The notes: generated by a model from the letters alone, not told the origin. A stretch of DNA of 64,000 nt from Pseudomonadota bacterium (GCA_018822545.1 JAHJKA010000031.1:124001-188000), one strand, 5' to 3'; counted from the stretch's first letter, positions 42,028 to 51,200 are shown. Numbers and translations are program-made.

Positions 42028-43035
42028 TTAGCGGCGATCATTATTGAGTAGGCGCATGGTTTCCACATAGATCTCTTTTGAAAAGGCCTCGCCACTCATG
42101 CGCGTAACAGCTTCATCGCGCTTACGCACCAGTTCCGCAATGGCTTCTTCGGTGGGCTGGACAAAGACCACACCATTGTCTTTGAGTACTGCCAGTGAAT
42201 CGGCATTACTCTTCCGGGTATCGTCCAGTAAGGCCTTAAAATGCCGGGCCGCGGCCTCTCTTACTAATGCCATATAGTGAGGGGGCATGCTGGTAAATTT
42301 ACGCTGATCCACCAGAAAGGCCCCGTAGGCATAGCCAAAGGGGATATCGGTGATAAACTTGGCCCTGGTGAACCATTGCAGCACAATAGAGCCGTAGAGC
42401 CCGTTGAATACCGTATCAATCATGCCGGTCTGCAGACCCGTGAGCACATCTGGAATGGTTAGAGGGATGGGGGAAACGCCGATAGCTTTAAAAAATTCCT
42501 CGCTCACCGGGTCTCCCTCAGGGAGCCAACATTTGCCAGCCTGGAGTTGGGCCATGGTGGTCATGGCTGAGGTGGACATGGTGTAGACAAAGCCTACCTC
42601 GGTGTAGGCCAAGAACTCCAGCCCTTTATCGGCAAAGGCTTTTTTCAAGGGGGCATCCAAGCCCTGACGGACCAAGTCCACCTCTTCATAGGAGCGGAAG
42701 AGAAAGGGAATACCCATCACCCTGAAATCAGGGACCACGGCACCAATCCCCGTCATGGTAAAGCCGCCGCCATGAAGCTGGCCGGCCTGCATCTTGCGAT
42801 ACATAGCCCGGTCATCCCCCATGGCGCCACCGAGGTATACCCGAAAACCGATATCACCGTTGCTCTTGGTCTCCACCTCCTTGACGAAATCACGAAAGCG
42901 CTGGGCCCAGATACTGCCGTCCGGGGCCACCGAAGCCACCTTAAAAAGGTATTTCGGAGCCGCAAAGCAGACCTGCGCATAAGACAGAGCCATCAGCATG
43001 ATAAAAAGCTGTACTCCGCGTGCCCTGAAGCTCAT
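42028..43035 (-). CDS. dctP: TRAP transporter periplasmic receptor
   Basis: 335-residue DctP-type solute-binding protein. The signal peptide MALSYAQVCFA-type end precedes the mature start; family marks are FKVASVAPDGSIWAQRFRDF, the mid region GIPFLFRSYEEVDLVRQGLD and VFNGLYGSIVLQWF. It would bind the substrate in the periplasm and hand it to DctQM. It lies 9 nt downstream of the tatT gene. In several TRAP systems with TatT, the receptor and the TatT lipoprotein form a trimer complex. Confidence 0.9.
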   Translation of the reverse strand: MSFRARGVQLFIMLMALSYAQVCFAAPKYLFKVASVAPDGSIWAQRFRDFVKEVETKSNGDIGFRVYLGGAMGDDRAMYRKMQAGQLHGGGFTMTGIGAVVPDFRVMGIPFLFRSYEEVDLVRQGLDAPLKKAFADKGLEFLAYTEVGFVYTMSTSAMTTMAQLQAGKCWLPEGDPVSEEFFKAIGVSPIPLTIPDVLTGLQTGMIDTVFNGLYGSIVLQWFTRAKFITDIPFGYAYGAFLVDQRKFTSMPPHYMALVREAAARHFKALLDDTRKSNADSLAVLKDNGVVFVQPTEEAIAELVRKRDEAVTRMSGEAFSKEIYVETMRLLNNDRR

Positions 43036-43044
43036 AAAATCTCC

Positions 43045-43905
43045 TTAAAAATAAAGTTCCATCTCTTGTAAAAGCTGGCTGGCCTGTCGTTTTGCCACCT
43101 GATTGGCCAGATAAAGATCAGGTCTGTCTTCAAGTTCGAAATCAAGAACCTCCTGCAGGAGACTTCTGTAGAGATCGAGATCCAAAACAGTTCTGGCATA
43201 GCTCTGGGCATAGGCAACCTGAGCAGCCAGCAGCTGGCGGTTGCTTAACTCCAAGGACCGACCAAAATGGTATTTGCTCAATTCAGGTTTCCCCCCCAGC
43301 ATGGCAGGTCGTCCCCCGTAATACATACCAAGAAAGAGATGAGCGCTGCCATGATAAAAGCCCTCGTCAAGCTCGATAATCCGCAGCATGATCTGCTCAA
43401 CCCGCAAGAAATCGGCCAGGGCCGCTGGTGCGCCGCCTTGATACTGGAGCCAGACCGCCCAACCATAAGCACCCCAGAACAGTGAAGGTACATCTGCCTT
43501 ACCAAAATTCTGTAAATTTTGGTGCATGATGTCCAGGGGGACCTTACTCCCCTTACAGAGCCCGACCTGAAAAAGGAGGCCGAGGCCATACTCCCGGGAC
43601 TTTTCGCTGAGCACTCCGGCCCGTTCATTGCGTCCGCATACGTCAAGCGCTGCTGTATAGGCGCCGTAGGCCTGGGTGGCGGTGATCAGCAGATTCTTAT
43701 TATCCGGCTCCGAGGCCAGCATGCTGTCAATCATGAGCAAAAAAGAAGGCGCCCCCTCACAGACAAGATCAACATCTTTTTGCTTCTGCAGATTTTCCAC
43801 GGTAGGCCCCACAAACCTGGTGATAACCAGTGAGGTGCAGCCACTCAAAAAAAACAGGGCGCAAAACGCCACCAATATTCCTTGTATTTTCAGCTTCATA
43901 GCCAT
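43045..43905 (-). CDS. TatT-like TRAP-associated lipoprotein
   Basis: About 286 residues from ATG 43905 (MAMKLKIQG). The signal VAFCALFFLSGCTS has a lipobox (SGC). The mature part contains several TPR-like helices (ITATQAYGAYTAALDV, FGRSLELSNRQLLAAQVAYA) and the conserved ALADFLRVEQIMLRIIELDE, with FYHGSAHLFLGMYYGGRP as a strong family mark of TRAP-associated TatT proteins. TatT trimers in Treponema pallidum are known to bind the receptor TatP. It is the first gene of the operon. Confidence 0.86.
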   Translation of the reverse strand: MAMKLKIQGILVAFCALFFLSGCTSLVITRFVGPTVENLQKQKDVDLVCEGAPSFLLMIDSMLASEPDNKNLLITATQAYGAYTAALDVCGRNERAGVLSEKSREYGLGLLFQVGLCKGSKVPLDIMHQNLQNFGKADVPSLFWGAYGWAVWLQYQGGAPAALADFLRVEQIMLRIIELDEGFYHGSAHLFLGMYYGGRPAMLGGKPELSKYHFGRSLELSNRQLLAAQVAYAQSYARTVLDLDLYRSLLQEVLDFELEDRPDLYLANQVAKRQASQLLQEMELYF

Positions 43906-44129
43906 CTTGCCACTATATCGGGACCATGGAAATTCTGTCAAGCATTGGCCCGTCAGTTCCTGAGGCCGCGGCCCCGTTGTTTTTCATTCTCAACGTCAGA
44001 TAAAGGCTGGTGATCCGCTCCAGGAAATCCCTTGCAAACCTTCACCCCTGTCCTCACGAAATTCTTATTAAACGACATTATCTATATCTATAAAGGATCA
44101 ATGCACAAGCTTAATATGAGGGTATGGTT

Positions 44130-44264
44130 ATGCTCAAACTAAATATTGCCTTGATGGTCTGTTTTTTCGCCCTGCTTCTTCGAGACGTATTTCAGCTGAA
44201 ATACGTGAGAATACCCGCAAACAGTGATCTGGTCGTCCACATGTTCAATAAATACTGCGCATAG
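44130..44264 (+). CDS. Candidate small membrane or secreted protein (44 residues)
   Basis: A 44-codon ORF in the 415-nt gap between the TRAP operon and the CoA-transferase gene. A GAGGG site stands 7 nt upstream of the ATG. The product begins MLKLNIALMVCFFALLLRD, one hydrophobic helix, and continues with FQLKYVRIPANSDLVVH to end FNKYCA. No homologue is recognised. The good ribosome site and the membrane helix make expression plausible, but length alone gives no confidence. Confidence 0.4.
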   Translation: MLKLNIALMVCFFALLLRDVFQLKYVRIPANSDLVVHMFNKYCA

Positions 44265-44320
44265 CGGTCAATACCAGCCTGTACATTTTCTCCTGCCCTG
44301 GACCTCCTGGCCTGCATCAT

Positions 44321-46195
44321 TCACCCCCCCGGCTCATCAAAGACAAAGCAAAACGACAAACAATCCTCCTCTGAGGTGAAACGGGTAGCATAGGGCACGG
44401 TCTTCAAAATATGGACCATGGGGTCGTTTAATTTGAGAACCTCACCCTCAAAACCCCGCACCCCCTTCTCTTTGGCGATATCGATCAGTTTTGACACCAT
44501 ATGGCTCGTAAGCCCCTGGTTGCGGAATTTCTCGGCCACGGTAAAGGCTATTTCCGCCATATTGGTGGCCCTACTTAAATAATAGGAGCCAATGGCAACA
44601 ATCTGCTGACTTTCTTCTGCGCCCACCAGGCCGACAATGGCAAAAACCGTTTCGTAATCGACATTGACCGTATGCTGGGTCTCGTTATGGCTGAAAGTTG
44701 TCTTTGGCGCAAAGAAGCGCAGCTTGCGATCTTCAACATCAAGATCATAATAGAGTTCCTGCAGCAATCGTTCGTCCGTGGTTTTCACCGGCCGGAAAAA
44801 AATCTTTCCCATATCGCGGCTCTGGAAATGCCACTCGTACTTATCGGGATAGAGCACCACGACCCCGTCCTTGGTCAGGGGCAGGAGCTGATCCTGGTAG
44901 ACGAAATTAAAGCGTTTGGCTTCAGCCAGCAACTCCTGCCTGAAATTCGGATGGGCAATGCCGATCATCTGCAAGACCCGATCGCGGATACTCTTGCCAT
45001 GCAGGAAAGCGACCCCCCACTCGGTAACGACATAATGCACCTCACTACGCGGAATAACAACGCCGGAGGCGGGGGCAAGAGTGGCGACAATGCGTGAGAT
45101 CTTACCGTCATGGGTGGTACTCGGCAGACAGATTATGGGCTTACCACCCTTTGACAGGGCGGCCCCCCGTGTAAAATCAAGCTGCCCCCCTACACCACTG
45201 TAGATATCAGCGCCGATGCTATCGGAGTTGACCTGGCCGGTCAGCGACACGGATAAGGCGGCATTGATCGAGACCTGCTTGCTGTTTTTGGCAATATTAA
45301 TGAGATTATTGATATGACTGGTGGGTTGAAACTCAACAAAGGGATTTTCCCGAACATAGTCATAAAGACGTTGCGACCCCATGGCAAAGGAGGTCTGAAT
45401 ATGGGGATGATGGTTATTGCGGCAGGTAACCACCCCCTCCTCAATGAGGTCGATCACTGAGTCGGAGATCACCTCACTGAAAATAGCCAGGTCTTTTTTA
45501 TCCTTGAGATACTCAAGAGTGGCATTGGGGATCGTGCCGATGCCGAACTGCAGAGTGGAACCGTTTTCAATGATCCGAGCGCAGAGACGGCCGATTTTCT
45601 GAGTTGTTTCGTCAGGCTGCGGATATGCAAACTCCAAAAGTGGCGACTCATGGTAGACAAAATGGTCAATATCGCTAAAGCGCACAAACGAGTCGCCAAG
45701 AGTGCGGGGCATCTGGGGATTAATCTGGGCAATAACCATCTTGGCGTGGTCAAACACCGTACGGTTGATATCAACATTGATGCCCAACGAGCAGAAACCA
45801 TATCTCCCTGGCGGGCTCACCTGCAGTAAAGCAACATCTATGCGAAGCCTGCCTGATTTGATCAGTTCCGGGATATCGGAAAGGGAAATGGGGATGTAAT
45901 CGGCCTTGCCGTCATTAACGGCCTGCCGAATGGTCGGCCCTACGAACAGGGCCTGGTGCCGGTAAGGGGAGGGTTCCTTATCGTCAAAAAATTTATTGCC
46001 GGACAGGGTGAGGAAATGGATGATTTCGCAATCAGTGAAACTATTTTTCCGGAGAATAAGCTGTTCCGTAAGGATCGTGGGTTCACTGCAGCCGGAGCCA
46101 ATATAGATCCGGGAACCAGGGTGGATAAAATCTGCTAATTTCTCCGGAGCTATCTCCCTGTCACTGCTTTTCTGCCACCAGTCATCACTGTACAT
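44321..46195 (-). CDS. CoA-transferase/hydrolase fused to a GNAT acetyltransferase domain
   Basis: 624 residues. Residues about 20-440 form an acetyl-CoA hydrolase/4-hydroxybutyrate CoA-transferase domain: IYIGSGCSEPTILTEQLI, FGIGTIPNATLEYLKDKKDL, the presumed catalytic Glu in IFSEVISDSV, and GGQLDFTRGAALSKGG. The last 170 residues are a GNAT acetyltransferase (VGAEESQQIVAIGSYYLSR, then EKFRNQGLTSHMV with the acetyl-CoA loop R-N-Q-G-L). Such fusions occur in Deltaproteobacteria. A GNAT domain can acetylate a protein lysine, perhaps the partner half, but this is not shown. The gene stands alone; 258 nt separate it from the activase operon. Confidence 0.88.
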   Translation of the reverse strand: MYSDDWWQKSSDREIAPEKLADFIHPGSRIYIGSGCSEPTILTEQLILRKNSFTDCEIIHFLTLSGNKFFDDKEPSPYRHQALFVGPTIRQAVNDGKADYIPISLSDIPELIKSGRLRIDVALLQVSPPGRYGFCSLGINVDINRTVFDHAKMVIAQINPQMPRTLGDSFVRFSDIDHFVYHESPLLEFAYPQPDETTQKIGRLCARIIENGSTLQFGIGTIPNATLEYLKDKKDLAIFSEVISDSVIDLIEEGVVTCRNNHHPHIQTSFAMGSQRLYDYVRENPFVEFQPTSHINNLINIAKNSKQVSINAALSVSLTGQVNSDSIGADIYSGVGGQLDFTRGAALSKGGKPIICLPSTTHDGKISRIVATLAPASGVVIPRSEVHYVVTEWGVAFLHGKSIRDRVLQMIGIAHPNFRQELLAEAKRFNFVYQDQLLPLTKDGVVVLYPDKYEWHFQSRDMGKIFFRPVKTTDERLLQELYYDLDVEDRKLRFFAPKTTFSHNETQHTVNVDYETVFAIVGLVGAEESQQIVAIGSYYLSRATNMAEIAFTVAEKFRNQGLTSHMVSKLIDIAKEKGVRGFEGEVLKLNDPMVHILKTVPYATRFTSEEDCLSFCFVFDEPGG

Positions 46196-46310
46196 GGCCC
46201 CTCCGCCGTTAGGTAGTATTACGGACCATGGTAGCAGATCGGAGTTGAAATATTAACGACTAAAATGGCCGCCCGGCAATTTGCGTACACAGTGGCCAGG
46301 TCGTTTTTTT

Positions 46311-46406
46311 TTTGCCATGGAATCCACGAAATTTTAGAGAGTGCGAAAAAAGCCTGGAAACGAGAAAGCCCCTGCCTTGCCGTGAGTTCAGTGGATTCCG
46401 TGGCCA
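46311..46406. repeat. Inverted GGAATCCAC repeat pair
   Basis: GCCATGGAATCCAC (46314-46327) is the reverse complement of GTGGATTCCGTGGC (46391-46404) with one mismatch, 63 nt apart. The left arm plus flanks (46311-46331) recurs in reverse near 55574-55595. It lies between the CoA-transferase fusion and the activase gene; the region has no real gene although an antisense frame exists. Confidence 0.6.
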
Positions 46407-46453
46407 GACTGCCTTTTGACTGGCGACACGGGTGAACCAACCCTTGGCAGAAA

Positions 46454-47455
46454 TCAGCTCTGCTCCTGGCCCTGTTTTTTACCCTCGGAATAGCGGCCGC
46501 AGCGGTCATTCCAGAAGGAGACGGCCTTAGCGTCGCGATGGAGGCGCAGCACCGTGCACTCCTCCTCGCATTTGCGGCAGGTGAAGCTGTCCACCGCAAA
46601 TTCCCTCTTTAATAGCTCAAAGCCCTGGAAGGGTGGACGCTGACCTTGAGCCTTGGAGGCATAGATGGCAGCGCCATAGGCCCCTGCCACCCCGTAATAG
46701 GGAAAGACTTCGATGGGATGACCGGTCTGTCGCTCAAATTCTTTGACAATGCCCTTATTGGCCGCCACGCCGCCCTGAAAGACCACAGGTGCCAGAATCT
46801 GTTTACCACGGGCCACGGTGGCCAGATAGTTGCGGACCAGAGACTGGCAGAGGCCGGCGACGATCTCGTTGCGGCCCACGCCGATCTGCTGTTTGTGGAT
46901 CATATCGGTTTCGGCAAAGACCGTGCAACGCCCGGAAATAGAAGCTGGGCTCTCTGAAGCCAGGGCCATCTCCCCCATATCCTCCACCTTCACCCCCAAG
47001 CGGCCGGCCTGCTGGTCAAGAAAAGAGCCGGTGCCGGCGGCGCACACCGTGTTCATATTAAAATCAATGGCCATCCGGTCGCGGACAATGATGATTTTTG
47101 AGTCCTGACCGCCGATCTCGATAATGGTCTGGGCGTCCGGGGCAATGGTCAGGGCGGCCAGGGTGTGGGTGGTGATCTCATTTTTGATAAGATCGGTGCC
47201 GATCAGCTTGGCGGCCAGCATCCTGCCGCTGCCGGTGGTGGCGGCAGCCAGGACCTGAAACGGGCGGGGGTCGCTCTCAATGCGTTCCATAACCTGACGG
47301 ATGGAACGGATTGGATCGCCCTTGGTGCGCAGATAGACATGGTCAAGCACCTCCATGCTGCCGGCGGCAAGCAGCACCATCTTGGTGGTGACTGAACCGA
47401 CATCAATGCCGAGATAGACCGGCACCGCCTCCCTATTAACGTGTGGTGATTCCAT
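46454..47455 (-). CDS. Acyl-CoA dehydratase activase (BadF/HgdC-like ATPase)
   Basis: 333 residues of the ASKHA ATPase fold: phosphate loop VYLGIDVGSVTTKMVLL, ADENOSINE-type motif EIGGQDSKIII, and GGVAANKG. The two cysteines that bind the shared [4Fe-4S] cluster in the dimer are in NTVCAAGTGSFLDQQ and SGRCTVFAETDMIH. A C-terminal extension FTCRKCEEECTVLR ... RCGRY adds four cysteines, likely a second metal site. Such proteins use ATP to push electrons to a low-potential iron-sulfur partner. It overlaps the next gene upstream (47436) by 20 nt. The extension is common in the split module type. Confidence 0.9.
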   Translation of the reverse strand: MESPHVNREAVPVYLGIDVGSVTTKMVLLAAGSMEVLDHVYLRTKGDPIRSIRQVMERIESDPRPFQVLAAATTGSGRMLAAKLIGTDLIKNEITTHTLAALTIAPDAQTIIEIGGQDSKIIIVRDRMAIDFNMNTVCAAGTGSFLDQQAGRLGVKVEDMGEMALASESPASISGRCTVFAETDMIHKQQIGVGRNEIVAGLCQSLVRNYLATVARGKQILAPVVFQGGVAANKGIVKEFERQTGHPIEVFPYYGVAGAYGAAIYASKAQGQRPPFQGFELLKREFAVDSFTCRKCEEECTVLRLHRDAKAVSFWNDRCGRYSEGKKQGQEQS

Positions 47456-48380
47456 CTATCACATCCAAAAAAGCTTCCAGGCGGGTGACCACATGCTCGC
47501 GTTGGCTATGCTCGTCACCCACCAGGACCATCATGGGAATTTTGCCTGCTAATTTCTTATGTAAACTCATGAGCTCGATGCGGACCAGGGCATCCACTCC
47601 ACAGTTAAAGGAGAGCAGATAGATAATACCGGCCGGCGCCATCTCCTCGGTGACATGCATAAAGGCCCCTAAGCATTCCCGGGCGCCACGCCAATACATG
47701 GTCTTGGCGTAATAATCGTTGCGGGCCGCCACCTGGTCCAGGGTCTGAAAATCAAGGTCCTGGGGGGTGACCACGCCATAGCCCTGGCCATTCAAAATCT
47801 CCGGGATACCCATATTGAGATGCGGATCCTGGAGCATATAGGCCCGGCCGATGAGGGCAATGTTCTTGGCATAGGGGGCAAGCTTGGCGCTCAGTTTGGC
47901 CGCCTTGGCCTCAGCACTCTCAGGACGGGGGAAAGCCATCCTCTGCGCAGGAAGACGGCTTGCAAACAGCCCTTTCAGCACCTCGGCCCGCACGCACTCC
48001 TCATCCTCCCGGCTGCTGATATCCACCACCGTATCGATAATCGACGTCGCCTTTTCCGGGCCGGGCAAGCGATCCCTGTTCATGATCACAAGATCTGGAA
48101 AGGCCCGGAAATTGGGACAGAGCAGATGGCCATCCAGGCGGACCAGGCGGGGGATGAGAAGACGATCCACCTCGGGCAGCAAGGCCATGGCCGTACGGAT
48201 CATCTTTTTAAAGGGAAAGCAGGCATCGCCTTCTGAAAGCGGCCTGGTCTGCAGCCCACTGTTGGCCTCAGCGGCCACATGGCAAAACTGGACATCAGGC
48301 ACCAGCCTGCCGACATCCTCCTTGAGGCGACGCACCCATTCAAAACTGAGCAACTCCACGGGCAGACCTATTTTCATCAT
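47436..48380 (-). CDS. DUF2229-like component of the activase/dehydratase module
   Basis: 314 residues related to the CoA-substrate-specific enzyme activase/DUF2229 domain of large fused proteins. Conserved cysteines are in SEGDACFPFKK, HLLCPNFRAFPD and YLLSFNCGVDALV, which likely bind iron-sulfur clusters; GEILNG-type segments NMGIPEILNGQGY and EEMAPAGIIYLL are family tracts. Its start is 6 nt after the stop of the HgdB-like gene and its end overlaps the activase. The substrate cannot be inferred. Confidence 0.82.
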   Translation of the reverse strand: MMKIGLPVELLSFEWVRRLKEDVGRLVPDVQFCHVAAEANSGLQTRPLSEGDACFPFKKMIRTAMALLPEVDRLLIPRLVRLDGHLLCPNFRAFPDLVIMNRDRLPGPEKATSIIDTVVDISSREDEECVRAEVLKGLFASRLPAQRMAFPRPESAEAKAAKLSAKLAPYAKNIALIGRAYMLQDPHLNMGIPEILNGQGYGVVTPQDLDFQTLDQVAARNDYYAKTMYWRGARECLGAFMHVTEEMAPAGIIYLLSFNCGVDALVRIELMSLHKKLAGKIPMMVLVGDEHSQREHVVTRLEAFLDVIDGITTR

Positions 48381-48386
48381 GACCTC

Positions 48387-49487
48387 CTAGAGTAAATGCC
48401 CACTTCGTTTCATGTGCATAATATCGACAAAGGCCTCGATCTGGGTGTCGATACGCAGGCCCATGTCCTTTCTGTCCAGGGGTAAAGAAAGCACAGGGAT
48501 GCCAAGCTCAGTGGCCACGGTGGACAGTACACTTGCGGCCGTGGTTTCCGGCATGCAGGAAAAGGGATAGACATGAACCACGCCATCATAATCCCTCTTT
48601 TTAGCAAGCACCGTCTCAGCCACGGAGAAATTACACTCAGCTCCCACATCGTACTTGAGATAAGGCACCGCAAGTTCCATGAGCTCTGCCCTCTCCTTGA
48701 GCAGTCCCTTGTCTAAACGCGATCCCCGGCGGATATGGCTGCTGAAATAGGAGGAGCGCTCCACCTCAACACCCTGATGACCGAGACGCTGCTCGATATT
48801 CATATTGATGGAAGGCTCCATCACCGTGTACACCTCGCCAACCATCATGACCTTCAAGGGTTTACGGCCATGCTCTTTAATCTCGTTAAGGGCATCAACA
48901 GACTTTTTCCCGACCCGGGAGATGGCAAGCAGACTGCGGGCCTTATCAAGTGCAGCCAGAGCCTCTTGCAGCCAGCGTTCCACCTCAAGGGGATACGCTG
49001 CCACCGCCCGCTTCTTGGCCGCCAAACCCTCCAGATGCTCGCACCACCTCATCTTGCGCCAACCAATCATGATGGCCCGCGGGAACTTGAGAAAATTAGC
49101 AATTGTCAGCTCACGGCGCAGCTCCTTGGTCTCATCATGGTTCTGGAGAAAGGCCTGCCAGGTAAAGATACCGGGGATAGTAAGCCAACGGAACTCATAG
49201 CCCAGATCGGTCAAAATGATCTTGATGGTTCGGTCATAAAGCCCCAGACGGCAGGGAGGTCCACTGCCCACCATGACAATGGTATCAGCACCGGCATCCA
49301 GGGCCTCAATAAAGTTGCCCAGGATGATTTTTAAAGGCAGGCACACTGATTCGTTGGTGTGGAATTCGCCGATCTCCCTGGTTTTATCCGTGGTGGGCGG
49401 CGGCAGGACATAGGGGATTCCCGCCTCTTCAGCAATGGCCTTGCAAAAGATATACATGCTGCCTAAATGGGGAAAGGTGACTTTCAT
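48387..49487 (-). CDS. HgdB/DUF2229-like 2-hydroxyacyl-CoA dehydratase-type subunit
   Basis: 366 residues from ATG 49487 (MKVTFPHLGSMYIFCKAIAE); an in-frame start at 49538 would add residues that do not fit. Conserved cysteines are in HTNESVCLPLKI, GSGPPCRLGLYDR and YPFSCMPETTAA. The pattern is that of HgdB-type [4Fe-4S] or double-cubane subunits. With the activase and the DUF2229-like gene it forms a three-gene operon in the order HgdB-like, DUF2229-like, activase. In many relatives the activase and DUF2229 parts are fused; here they are separate. Confidence 0.85.
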   Translation of the reverse strand: MKVTFPHLGSMYIFCKAIAEEAGIPYVLPPPTTDKTREIGEFHTNESVCLPLKIILGNFIEALDAGADTIVMVGSGPPCRLGLYDRTIKIILTDLGYEFRWLTIPGIFTWQAFLQNHDETKELRRELTIANFLKFPRAIMIGWRKMRWCEHLEGLAAKKRAVAAYPLEVERWLQEALAALDKARSLLAISRVGKKSVDALNEIKEHGRKPLKVMMVGEVYTVMEPSINMNIEQRLGHQGVEVERSSYFSSHIRRGSRLDKGLLKERAELMELAVPYLKYDVGAECNFSVAETVLAKKRDYDGVVHVYPFSCMPETTAASVLSTVATELGIPVLSLPLDRKDMGLRIDTQIEAFVDIMHMKRSGHLL

Positions 49488-49831
49488 AATACCGACACAC
49501 AAAAAATAGAGAATGGCAACCGCTGACTCCAAAATCAAATCCAGCTAGCCAGACAAAAGGTACCAATAAAATGACGAATGCGCCCTAAACAATTTTCCGC
49601 AAAGTCGCTAAGCCCCTGCCATGTTTCAGGCGCTTAAAAACGCGGTGTACAGGTCACAGATCTCTGTAGCAAAAGGGCTTTGCCAATACAAAAAATGTGG
49701 TATAGTCCCGGCCAAACTATGCCATTGCACACTGCTCTTTGCAGTGTACTCTCCCCAAGAAGCCTCAACCTTTCCGACTCTTTTACCGAGCAAGCTCCGC
49801 CCCAATCCACTCAGCCCATAGGTCTCTTGTT
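49488..49831. other. Intergenic region with possible promoter for the OmpV-like gene
   Basis: 344-nt divergent region. TTGCCA (49680-49685) and TATAGT (49701-49706), spaced 15 nt, could be a plus-strand promoter 126 nt upstream of the OmpV-like start. No real gene is seen here; an in-frame extension of the OmpV-like frame to 49739 lacks a binding site and would not be a signal peptide. Confidence 0.45.
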
Positions 49832-51178
49832 ATGAAAATATCAATACAGAGTATTTTGCTGTCAGCCCTTTTTTTTGCCCTAACCACTCCGGTGGCCGCC
49901 CAAGAGCAGGAGACTGCAATTTCCTCTCTCAGCAAAACGCCCTCCGTTCTTGAGTGCAAGGAACAGCAATGGGGAATCGGTTTCGGGGTGCGGGTGGCGT
50001 CCATTCCTTTTAAAGGTGACAACTCCACCCTCCATGACTTGATTCCTCTGCTCTATTACGAGGATGACCATCTCTTTCTCGATGGCCTTGAGGGCGGGGT
50101 CAAGTTACTGACCCAGGACGATTGGCAGTTGCGCCTTCTGGCCCGCTGGCGATTCTTTGATGTGCCGGATGATGATTATGATGCCCAGGTTGACACCGAT
50201 GTCCTCGATTGGGGGCTTCAGCTGCATTATCAACCTACGCAGAGTCCCCTCTCTTTCGATATTGATTTCATGGCCGACGAGCGTCAGCGCCTGTCGTCAA
50301 ACTGGCGGGCCAGCCTGGAGATAGATGGTGGCCCCCTTACCTTTAATCCCTATATGGGCCTGCGTTTCAAGAGCTCACGCTTCAACAATTATTACTACGG
50401 CCTGACCCTTGACCATGTCGGCTCAGGCATGGATGTCATCGCTGGTGTCGAGGCCAAGTATCACCTCTTTGACGATGTCTTTCTGCTTGCCTCCCTGGAG
50501 GCAACCTGGCTCGACAGTAATGCCCGTGACTCCTTCTATGTGGAGGATGATTTCCAGGAAAATATCTTTCTCGGCATCAGCTATCAAAACGGCAGTAAGA
50601 CCCTGTGCCAATCAGCCATTAAGGCCAAACCTTACGTCCGCATAGCCCATGGCTGGGCCACGCCATCTGACCTCAACGACATTATTTCCTTTAACCGCGA
50701 ACGCGATTACGACAATAACCAGCTCACCTCAATTTTTTACGGTCATCCCCTGGCCGATGATTTTTTGGGCATGCCCCTGGAGTCCTACCTCACCCCTGGT
50801 TTTGTCTGGCATTGGAACTCCGGGGTCCAGGAATCCAGTCAGGAGTTTGTCCTGGCCTTTAAGCATTATTACACCTTTGACTGGCCCGTCACCTGGCGTT
50901 TCGGAGTGGGCGAGGGTCTGTCCTATGCCGCCGAAGTCAGCTATATCGAACAGATAGAAATGGATGACAAGGAAATTGAGGCCAGCAAGTGGTTACTCTT
51001 TCTCGATTTCTCCCTTGATCTTGACCTGGGTGAAGCCCTTCACCTTGATGCCCTTGACGATGTCTGGCTTGGCTACTCCATCCACCACCGCTCCGGCATC
51101 TTCGGCAGTTCGTCCATGTTCGGCAATATCAAGGGTGGCAGCAACTACAACTCTGTCTATCTGCAATACCATTTTTAG
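49832..51178 (+). CDS. MipA/OmpV-family outer-membrane protein with long C-terminal barrel
   Basis: 448 residues from ATG 49832, giving a normal signal peptide (ISIQSILLSALFFALTTPVA). The N-terminal half carries the MipA/OmpV tract IPLLYYEDDHLFLDGLEGG. The second half is beta-barrel and ends in the aromatic signature QYHF. Near the end GYSIHHRSGIFGSSS with GGSNYNSVYLQY recalls the His/Ser arrangement of PagL-type lipid A deacylases, so a fused or related enzymatic barrel is possible. The assignment to OmpV is good for the first half only. It is monocistronic and has a strong terminator. Confidence 0.75.
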   Translation: MKISIQSILLSALFFALTTPVAAQEQETAISSLSKTPSVLECKEQQWGIGFGVRVASIPFKGDNSTLHDLIPLLYYEDDHLFLDGLEGGVKLLTQDDWQLRLLARWRFFDVPDDDYDAQVDTDVLDWGLQLHYQPTQSPLSFDIDFMADERQRLSSNWRASLEIDGGPLTFNPYMGLRFKSSRFNNYYYGLTLDHVGSGMDVIAGVEAKYHLFDDVFLLASLEATWLDSNARDSFYVEDDFQENIFLGISYQNGSKTLCQSAIKAKPYVRIAHGWATPSDLNDIISFNRERDYDNNQLTSIFYGHPLADDFLGMPLESYLTPGFVWHWNSGVQESSQEFVLAFKHYYTFDWPVTWRFGVGEGLSYAAEVSYIEQIEMDDKEIEASKWLLFLDFSLDLDLGEALHLDALDDVWLGYSIHHRSGIFGSSSMFGNIKGGSNYNSVYLQYHF

Positions 51179-51200
51179 CGATTTTTCCCCCTGGCGCTCA

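Noticed and set aside
46219-46599. A 126-residue minus-strand frame between the CoA-transferase and activase genes.
   Set aside because: It crosses into the activase gene in another frame, has no start signal and is Arg/Ala/Ser-rich as expected for a shadow frame.
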